Shown: piece by piece, positions 58,803 through 64,000 of the stretch
How positions within the stretch are numbered: position 1 is the stretch's first letter
Layout of the letters: each line of letters begins with the position of its first letter
NCBI RefSeq assembly: GCF_036237315.1
Contig: NZ_CP108358.1
Coordinates: forward strand, 62,001 to 126,000
Direction of reading: 5' to 3'
Length of the DNA stretch: 64,000 nt
From: Streptomyces sp. NBC_01351
Lineage (GTDB): Bacteria > Actinomycetota > Actinomycetes > Streptomycetales > Streptomycetaceae
Notes under the pieces: generated by a model
Database searches by the model: none
What the model saw: the letters and a program-made list of their open reading frames with translations, nothing else
Told to the model about the DNA's origin: nothing
Program-made: the position numbers and the translations under genes

Positions 58803-58930
58803 CCGCCGTGACCCCGCGGGTCCACCTCCCGCAACGCGTCCGCCCGCCGGCGGCGTACACCGACACCACGTCGAGGTACGCCGCCGGTTTCGTGTGCGGG
58901 GAGGGGTCCGGTCCGGGCAGTCGTGGTGAA

Positions 58931-59146
58931 TCAGGCCTCAGGCGGGTAGCACGCCCCGCAGTGCACGTTTCGGGGTGCACGGGTTTCCGGGTCGACCATG
59001 ATGGTCACTCCCAGCCCGTGAGGGCAGACGCGCCGGGGCCGCTTGCCGGGCCGGCGCTCGACCCGGTTCGCGCTCCAGCTCGCCACCATGCTGCTGAACC
59101 GGGGATCAACCCACAGTCCCCGCCCCGCCTCTCCGTCTTCGCTCAC
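58931..59146 (-). CDS. Small hypothetical protein with C-terminal Cys/His residues
   Basis: 71 residues from GTG 59146, supported by an excellent AGGAAGGAG ribosome site. Mid-protein is basic (VERRPGKRPRRV), followed by CPHGLGVTIMVDP and the end HCGACYPPEA. The Cys-x-x-Gly and HCGAC elements could bind a metal, but no family is recognised. It may be cotranscribed with the following minus-strand small genes (59198-60157). Codon usage is like its neighbours. Confidence 0.6.
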   Translation of the reverse strand: MSEDGEAGRGLWVDPRFSSMVASWSANRVERRPGKRPRRVCPHGLGVTIMVDPETRAPRNVHCGACYPPEA

Positions 59147-59197
59147 CGCAACTCCTTCCTCGCGGAACGTAGTCGACTGTAGAGGCGCGGAAGCGGT

Positions 59198-59674
59198 TCA
59201 GGCGACTGGCGGGGCAGCACAACCCGACCCGCCCTCGGTGCACTCGCTGTGCATGCAGTCCCCGGCGTGAATCTCCGTGTCCGCCAGCGGTCCCCACAGG
59301 TACGCGTCCGGCTCGTACCCGGCGTCCCGGATCGCCTCCATCGTGCGGTCGAGTGTGTCGGCGTCGCGGCGCAGCGTCTTGGGACCCTCGGGGCGGTGGT
59401 CAACGAAGCGGCCGAGTCCCGAACACAGCTCGCGGTACATGGCCGTGTGGAGGATGAGCGCGTGCCAGCCCATGTCGACGAGCTTGGAGGGGCGCAGGTG
59501 GCGTCCCGAGGACCGGCATGCCGCGGCGGTGAATTTCAGTGCCTCGTCGACGATCCGGATGGCGAGGGACTCGTCGACGCCGTCGTTCTCGCGCTGTACG
59601 AGGTGCACCGCGCGGCTGAAGCCGTCGGCGGACAGCAGGTGACGTGCGGACGCTGCCAGGGTGGGGGTAGCCAT
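59198..59674 (-). CDS. Glycine-rich-domain (DUF1399)-like protein
   Basis: 158 residues from ATG 59674, which has GAAGGGAAC upstream; the longer frame to 59746 begins with an unlikely TVTVTVV stretch. The middle, IVDEALKFTAAACRSSGRHLRPSKLVDMGWHALILHTAMYRELCS, resembles DUF1399/GRDP proteins, in which an all-helical domain carries a conserved Trp-His and a His-Pro-type turn (here FVDHRPEG). The end has three cysteines (DCMHSEC, GSGC). Function unknown. Confidence 0.65.
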   Translation of the reverse strand: MATPTLAASARHLLSADGFSRAVHLVQRENDGVDESLAIRIVDEALKFTAAACRSSGRHLRPSKLVDMGWHALILHTAMYRELCSGLGRFVDHRPEGPKTLRRDADTLDRTMEAIRDAGYEPDAYLWGPLADTEIHAGDCMHSECTEGGSGCAAPPVA

Positions 59675-59775
59675 CTCGTTCCCTTCGTTCAGTGGGTGGG
59701 CGCCGAAGGCGATCGCGCCGAGGACGACAGTCACGGTCACGGTCACGACGTGCAGAAACTGCAGGCGTCAGTCGT

Positions 59776-59988
59776 TCACTGGCCGGCTGCCGCGATGTTG
59801 CTGACGGCAGTCGAAATCTCACGGCCGTTGGCTCCACGGATGTAGGCCAGTTCGACCCAGCGCTCGATGGCCGTCGCGGACACGTTCTCGTTGACCACGG
59901 CCATCAGCTCGCCCTCGATGCCAGACGCGATGTCGCGTACGTGACGTCTCAGCAGGGGGTGCGGTACGTACTCGTACGCCTCAGGCAT
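59776..59988 (-). CDS. Small hypothetical protein
   Basis: 70 residues from ATG 59988 (MPEAYEYVPHPLLRRHVRDI), largely helical, ending IRGANGREISTAVSNIAAAGQ. The start lies inside the end of the 58-residue gene upstream (8-bp overlap), so the two are translationally coupled. No family recognised. Confidence 0.55.
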   Translation of the reverse strand: MPEAYEYVPHPLLRRHVRDIASGIEGELMAVVNENVSATAIERWVELAYIRGANGREISTAVSNIAAAGQ

Positions 59989-60157
59989 CAGCCAGATCCT
60001 CGACGTTGCCGATGAAGCGCTCCCAGCCGACGAGTGCACGGTTGAGGAGATCGGCGCTGGGCTCGCGTACGGCGAGCAGGCCGGGGATCAGGTAGTCCGG
60101 GGTGTCGATGGACAGTACGCCGTGGGCGTCCGGGCATCGAATCGTACGGTCGGCCAC
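59981..60157 (-). CDS. Very small hypothetical protein (58 aa)
   Basis: GTG 60157 opens a 58-codon frame preceded by TAGGGAG. The product begins VADRTIRCPDAHGVLSIDTP and ends RALVGWERFIGNVEDLADA, with clear coding bias at third positions. The stop overlaps the ATG of the next small gene, supporting both. No family recognised; likely a partner of the 59776 product. Confidence 0.6.
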   Translation of the reverse strand: MADRTIRCPDAHGVLSIDTPDYLIPGLLAVREPSADLLNRALVGWERFIGNVEDLADA

Positions 60158-60241
60158 GGGGACACTCCCTACCGTCGTCAGCGGGTGGAGACACCAGCCT
60201 GACGGCCCGGGAAGCCAAGAACGCTCACAGTTTTGTGAGTG

Positions 60242-61415
60242 CTACAGCCCTGCCCAGCGGGCCATTCCGCCCAGACTGTCGGGGGCCCGCCGCGACATGT
60301 GCACCAGGCCGCGGATCGTGGCCCGGGTGCCCGCCAGATGGCGAGTCTGTTCCGGCGCCACTTGCCGCGCCTGTGCCAAGTACTTCAGCGACGTCTTCGG
60401 AGAGCCTGCCTCCATCTCCACCAGTGCCCGGTCCACCAGGTAGCGGGCGCGCCGCGACGTCAGCATCGACTGCGGCAGCGTCAGTGACCGCGCCTGGCCG
60501 AGAGCCTCGTCGAAGCTGCGCATCGCGATCGAAGCGCCGAGCTGGTGCAGCTCGACGTTGAACCGCCCGAAGCTGAGCCAGTGCACATCGCCGGCCTCAC
60601 CGCCGACGCGGTCCGCGAGCTCCCGGGCGGCGGCGAGGTGCGTTGCCACTGCCGCAGCGTCCTCGTTCTTCGCGGCCACCGTGGCCAGGCCGAGATGGAG
60701 TTGCCCGGTGACCGCGAGCGCTTCCCTGCTCGTCTCCCCGGCCAGGAGGCGCTGCCCCGACGTGATCAGCGGCGCGCTCATCGCGCACCGCCACAAGGTG
60801 GCGCGCTTGTACCGCTGTACCGACTCGATGCACGGATCCGACGCCCGGACCGCGGCCCAGCCCATCCGGTCCAGAGCGACGCGGGCGAGGTCCGGGTAGT
60901 CCAACTTCAGCGCCACGTCGTGGGCGGTCCGGTACGCCGAGGCGAGGGCCCGCCACATCTCCGTCGACGGCTCCGTCCATACGGTGTGGGTCAGTTCCAC
61001 TATCAGGGTGGGCAGAGCCTTCGCCGCCGCGCGCAGATGGGCGGCCCGCACCTGCCGGCACAAGGCGTCCGCCCGGGCGATCAGCTCCGGTGCCGGCCGG
61101 ACCGCTGTGAGATCGGGGTGCGGTCCAAGGTCGTACCGGTCGAGGGCTTCCCGGATCGGTGCGACGAGCACGTGCAGCCGCTCAGGGGGCAGCGGTGTCA
61201 CGGCGGGCTGTCCCGTCAGCTTGGACGTCTCCACCCCGAGCTCCTGCGCCACAGCCGCCACGAAGCCGGGAGTCGCGGGGCGCGGCGCACTCGACCTGGT
61301 TGAGGAGGCTGAGGCTGTACGGGATCCGGTCGGCCAGCTCGCGTTGCGTCAGCCGCTTCAAGCGCCGCTGTTCCCGGATCCGGGAACCGGTGTGGTCATC
61401 GTCAGGTAGAGGCAT
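60242..61415 (-). pseudogene. HTH (XRE-type) regulator interrupted by a frameshift
   Basis: The frame starting at 61415 encodes the XRE helix-turn-helix (RIREQRRLKRLTQRELADRIPYSLSLLNQVEC) and then degenerates. The expected continuation (GFVAAVAQELGVETSKLTGQP, then a TPR-like helical sensor domain of about 330 residues to 60242) lies in another frame. The switch falls within about 61275-61295, near a run of four G. Without the shift it would be one regulator of about 390 residues, a type often found beside flavoprotein genes as here. A true frameshift, a sequencing error or separate expression of the C-terminal part (GTG 61261) are all possible. Confidence 0.7.
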
Positions 61416-61530
61416 ACCGGTCTCCGTCCAAGACTCGTCATCAAGGACGGTATCCGCGCTGCGGATGCGCCGGGTGCGCGTTCACCCCGACTCCACACGG
61501 ATCGGGGACGACTGCATAGGCTCGGGCGCC

Positions 61531-62076
61531 ATGACGACGAGGACTCTCTACCTGCTCTGTTCGGCCGCCCCGCCCGTCTTCGAGATCGCCGGTGTGGTGG
61601 AGGAGGCGCAGCGCCGCGGCTGGGACGTGTGCCTCGGTCTGACGCCCGCGGCCGCCGACTGGCTGGAGGACGGCCTGCCCGGGCTGGCTGCTCTGACGGG
61701 CCATCCGGTCCGTACGCGGTACAAGCGGCCAGGCGGTCCCGACGTGTGGCCGGCCGCGGACGCGGTGCTCGTCGCCCCCGCGACGACGAACACGATCAAC
61801 CGGTGGGCGCTGGGCATCACCGACACGTGGCTCGTGGGGTTCGTCGCAGAGGCGATCGGCAAGGGCATCCCCATGGCGGTGATGCCGTGCGTGAACTCGG
61901 CGTACGCACAGCACCCGCAACTGCCGCTGTCGCTTGAGACCCTCCGGACGGCCGGGGTCCGGGTGCTGTACGGACCGGGAGGATTCGAGCCGAACCAGCC
62001 CGGGGAGAAGCGGCCGTACCCATGGAGTGCCGCGTTGGACACCGTGGACGGCTTTGCGCCGGCGGGCGAGGCCTAG
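61531..62076 (+). CDS. Flavoprotein of the HFCD (phosphopantothenoylcysteine decarboxylase-like) family
   Basis: 181 residues. LYLLCSAAPPVFEIAGVVEEAQRRGWDV opens a Rossmann-like flavin-binding fold. ADAVLVAPATTNTINRWALGITDTW carries the family's PAxxNT/N-x-x-N type motif, and IPMAVMPCVNSAYAQHP corresponds to the substrate loop. Homologues decarboxylate cysteine-derived carboxylates or act in unknown redox steps; the substrate here is unknown. Divergent from the frameshifted regulator, its probable controller. No clear ribosome site before ATG 61531, so a leaderless message is possible. Confidence 0.8.
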   Translation: MTTRTLYLLCSAAPPVFEIAGVVEEAQRRGWDVCLGLTPAAADWLEDGLPGLAALTGHPVRTRYKRPGGPDVWPAADAVLVAPATTNTINRWALGITDTWLVGFVAEAIGKGIPMAVMPCVNSAYAQHPQLPLSLETLRTAGVRVLYGPGGFEPNQPGEKRPYPWSAALDTVDGFAPAGEA

Positions 62077-62212
62077 AACGCGCGAAGGCGCCGCCCGCGC
62101 AGGAGCGTTACGGGTTCCCAGCCGGTCAGCTTCCGGTCCCGCAGGAACAGGTCGTCGGACTGCGGCAGCGGGGTGCCGCCCCGCAGCCGCGGTGACGACT
62201 GTGTACATCGCG

Positions 62213-62527
62213 TCAGCCGGTTACCCGCCGCAGAGGAACAACCACGCGTCGGCCGGTGGCCTTCGTACCCAGACGGAAGAACTTCACCTGGCCCTCCTTG
62301 TGCGTGAACTCCACCCACCCTTCCGCCTCCAGCTCGCGCCGGGTTCGGGAGAAGTGTGAGGCGGGAACGCCGACGATCTCAGCCAGCTCGGCGGCCGTCA
62401 TCTCCACGGAGTGGTCCATCCCGCCGAAGATCGCGTAGGTCATCAGCAGGTTCTGCTTGAGATGCGACAGTCCGCTTATCCGCAGACGCAGAGCTTCGAG
62501 CTCGGGGTACGGGCTTTGGCGTGACAT
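62213..62527 (-). CDS. Small winged-helix DNA-binding protein
   Basis: 104 residues; the helix-turn-helix is MTAAELAEIVGVPASHFSRTRRELEAEGWVEF, followed by a beta wing (KEGQVKFFRL) and a basic end. ATG 62527 has AAGGAC 7 nt upstream. The start lies within the end of the upstream gene in another frame (149-bp overlap). Proteins of this kind occur in pairs on actinobacterial plasmids and integrated elements, as regulators or replication accessory proteins. No secure family name. Confidence 0.65.
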   Translation of the reverse strand: MSRQSPYPELEALRLRISGLSHLKQNLLMTYAIFGGMDHSVEMTAAELAEIVGVPASHFSRTRRELEAEGWVEFTHKEGQVKFFRLGTKATGRRVVVPLRRVTG

Positions 62528-63056
62528 GGCGTTTGTCCTTCGGTGCTGCGTCGGGTCTCCCCGGGAGAGTCGGCAGGTGATAGGCGTCAGCCAGTTCCGA
62601 CTGCGCTTCGCCGGTGAGGCTGGACACTATGTGGGGGCTGGCCCGGTATCTGATCGTGCGACCCACTGTCTCGGCGACGAGGAAGATCTTGTTCTCAGCC
62701 AGCTTCTTCGCGATCCTCCTCGTTCCCTGCGGCGTCAGCCCAAGGTACGCGGCGGTCTCCACGGCCGTGGCTCCACCCTGCTCGTACGTCTGGATGGCGC
62801 AGTAGAAGAACACCCGGAAGTCGTCGCCGGTCAGGCCGGAGTCCTTGCTCAGCATCGCCATCACCCGAGCAAAGGAGAACTGCCCGAACCGGCCGCCGAG
62901 GTTGTACGAGCGGCGCGAAGGTTCGTCTTCCCACAGCACGTACTGTTCACCGGTCTGCGTGTTGGTCAGCCCCCTGCGGGTGCTGCGCGGATTCCTCGGC
63001 AACTTCCGACCCCCGACTCTGCGATCCGAACCCTTAAACATTACCGCAGACGTCAT
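62379..63056 (-). CDS. Winged-helix regulator or replication-type protein
   Basis: 225 residues as read. N-terminal half: basic start, TNTQTGEQYVLWEDEPSRRSY, FARVMAMLSKDSGLTGDDFRVFFYCAI. Then a MarR-like winged helix, GGATAVETAAYLGLTPQGTRRIAKKLAENKIFLVAETVGRTIRY. The last 50 residues, overlapping the next gene, are low-complexity and basic, so the stop may have been lost by a recent frameshift or the tail may be unimportant. ATG 63056 sits inside an 18-bp inverted repeat, implying autoregulation. The fold recalls plasmid RepA/relaxation-type two-winged-helix proteins, but this is not certain. Confidence 0.6.
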   Translation of the reverse strand: MTSAVMFKGSDRRVGGRKLPRNPRSTRRGLTNTQTGEQYVLWEDEPSRRSYNLGGRFGQFSFARVMAMLSKDSGLTGDDFRVFFYCAIQTYEQGGATAVETAAYLGLTPQGTRRIAKKLAENKIFLVAETVGRTIRYRASPHIVSSLTGEAQSELADAYHLPTLPGRPDAAPKDKRHVTPKPVPRARSSASADKRTVASQAEPADDLRDLRRDGPLRGDDGRRAG

Positions 63057-63115
63057 GTCGTCAGTGGTAACTGAACGAATCCTACGGTTCCCTCACGTAC
63101 CACTGATGACATGAC
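63052..63115. promoter_or_regulatory. Large inverted repeat over the start of the winged-helix gene
   Basis: Arms 63052-63069 and 63098-63115 are 18 bp each with one mismatch (GTCATGTCGTCAGTGGTA facing its complement), separated by 28 bp. The left arm includes the ATG of the minus-strand gene. The layout fits an autoregulatory operator pair covering the promoter, or an mRNA hairpin sequestering the start. Confidence 0.6.
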
Positions 63116-63132
63116 CACACACGCCATGTAAT

Positions 63133-63170
63133 GGCATCCTAGGATGCCGATATAGGCATCGCAGGATGCC
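63133..63170. promoter_or_regulatory. Two phased operator-like dyads GGCATCnnnnGATGCC
   Basis: Dyad 1 at 63133-63148 is a perfect 16-bp palindrome (GGCATCCTAGGATGCC). Dyad 2 at 63155-63170 (GGCATCGCAGGATGCC) has identical half-sites, extended to 9-bp arms by flanking ATA/TAT. Centres are 22 bp apart, two helical turns. Such pairs are typical binding sites of dimeric winged-helix repressors and lie 77 bp upstream of the winged-helix gene. Confidence 0.7.
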
Positions 63171-63760
63171 TATCCGAATCGAATATTCGCAGGTCAACGC
63201 CCTGCGGGGGCTGCGCGCTCTAAGGGCATCTTCAGGAACGCCAACACCTGTCGACCCATGCCACCCACACCTCAAGCTTCAGCAGCAAGGATCATGCAAC
63301 GGCATGCCCCTGCGCGTGCCTCCGTCGTGGGCTGAGGTTCGCGGGGTCCCGGCCCCGCACGCGGACAGGGGCTTCCCCCAGGTTGGCGGACGCTGCTCGC
63401 CCCATCGCTCCGCGACGGCGCTCCCAGGTGGGTCCACCGCCCGGCAGCCATCAGGGCTCGCCGCCGGGGCCGGGGAGCGCGAGCAATCGATGGAGTGGCT
63501 GATACCGGGGTCGGCTGATGCCCACATGGCCGCCGGTGCCCGCATGACCGGCATCGTCGGGGCTCGCTTTCTGTGGTTGCCGTTCCGACGTGGTGCGTGG
63601 CGATCCCCGTGCTGCGCGCGGCGGCAGGCCGACCCCGCAGGTAGGGGGGTGACAGCTGATCGTTTCTTCTTACCCCGCCCGGGTGACGCATCGTGTCCGC
63701 CGCCGCCATGCCGGGCAGGCGCCCTCCCGACGGACACGACGCGACACAGGAGGAGGGTCT
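63171..63760. other. 590 bp without a convincing gene
   Basis: Open frames here (for example 63166-63822 plus and 63272-63886 minus) lack coding-like composition and any recognisable domain. The region follows the operator dyads and precedes the Gly-Val repeat gene, whose promoter it must contain. Nothing else was recognised. Confidence 0.5.
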
Positions 63761-64000
63761 ATGGCGACGGTCGAGAACAGGACCAACGGCGAGACGGCAT
63801 TTCACGGGGTGTCCACCGGTGACACCACCGCCGTCCACGGCCAGGGCGGAGCCGTCGGTGTCCGGGGGGACGGCAGCACGTGGCACGGGGTCGTCGGTAT
63901 CAGTGCGAGCGCGATGGCCGCAGGGGTGTCCGGCAGCAACACCGACGGCGGGCCCGGTGTGATCGGTGAGAGCAGCAACTGGATGGGGGTGTACGGGAAG
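63761..64000 (+). CDS. Gly-Val-x-Gly repeat protein, N-terminal part (runs off the window)
   Basis: ATG 63761 follows a near-perfect AGGAGGAGG site, and the frame stays open to the last base (80 codons). After MATVENRTNGETAF the sequence is a series of short turns such as HGVSTG, VGVRGDG, HGVVGIS, AGVSGSN, GVIGESSN and MGVYGK. This G-V-x-G periodicity of about 9-20 residues is typical of beta-helical surface or phage-tail-like proteins. There is no signal peptide at the start. Function cannot be stated. Confidence 0.75.
   Translation, partial: MATVENRTNGETAFHGVSTGDTTAVHGQGGAVGVRGDGSTWHGVVGISASAMAAGVSGSNTDGGPGVIGESSNWMGVYGK

Noticed and set aside
63166..63886. Two opposing frames of about 200 residues
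   Set aside because: Unstructured Arg/Pro/Cys-rich translations, no ribosome sites, poor third-position bias; they overlap each other and the start of a well-supported gene.

Overview
The window is high-GC actinobacterial DNA, almost certainly Streptomyces or a close relative. The signs are very high GC at third codon positions, GTG starts, long antisense open frames, an AfsA/TetR butyrolactone pair, a SARP regulator with an NB-ARC domain, MocR and MMPL genes, and an actinomycete-type minimal aromatic polyketide synthase. No rRNA, tRNA, CRISPR array or insertion sequence was seen. Most of the window looks like one large specialised-metabolite gene cluster, or two abutting ones, followed by accessory DNA.

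Layout. (1) 1-7.3 kb: precursor supply. trpC (partial), trpD, trpG, trpE and a class II DAHP synthase are arranged around a MocR-type regulator, and a candidate Trp-rich leader peptide precedes trpE. A type II thioesterase follows. (2) 7.4-15.8 kb: a five-gene operon in which every junction is a 4-bp ATGA overlap. It encodes a cysteine-synthase-like PLP enzyme, an argininosuccinate-lyase-like enzyme, an ATP-grasp ligase, a one-module NRPS (A-T-TE) and a GHMP kinase resembling threonine kinases. Together these fit biosynthesis and activation of a 2,3-diamino acid, most likely 2,3-diaminobutyrate made from threonine. A symmetric set of 11-bp-phased GTCAGNG heptamers lies between the thioesterase gene and this operon. 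(3) 16-22 kb: MMPL exporter, two-component system, Ser/Thr kinase and a small membrane protein. (4) 22.3-27.8 kb: signalling and regulation block (SDR, NmrA-like reductase, TetR butyrolactone-type receptor, AfsA-like synthase, SARP). (5) 28-30.5 kb: secreted phospholipase A2, EamA transporter, metallo-beta-lactamase-fold protein.

(6) 30.5-54.8 kb: a roughly 24-kb minus-strand gene run. It reads, in transcription order: AMP ligase, FAD monooxygenase, ketoreductase, aromatase/cyclase, KS-alpha, KS-beta, ACP, second aromatase/cyclase, acyl-CoA dehydrogenase, Sfp-type phosphopantetheinyl transferase, a stand-alone condensation protein with a thioesterase-like tail, then metK, adenosine kinase, metH, metF, ahcY, acyl-CoA carboxylase beta and epsilon. 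The polyketide genes are therefore directly followed by the whole activated-methyl cycle plus malonyl-CoA supply. A SnoaL-like gene diverges from its head. The simplest model is a heavily methylated aromatic polyketide joined to a diamino acid through the stand-alone condensation protein. No methyltransferase lies in the window, so those genes are expected beyond base 1 or elsewhere in the genome.

(7) 55.4-58.8 kb: MarR-like regulator, DUF4097 protein and a drug-type ABC exporter. (8) 58.9-64 kb: small accessory genes, a frameshifted HTH regulator next to a flavoprotein, two overlapping winged-helix genes with striking inverted repeats upstream, and the start of a Gly-Val repeat protein that runs off the end. 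Gene functions come from protein motifs recognised by eye. The product, the operon boundaries and the regulatory assignments are inference.
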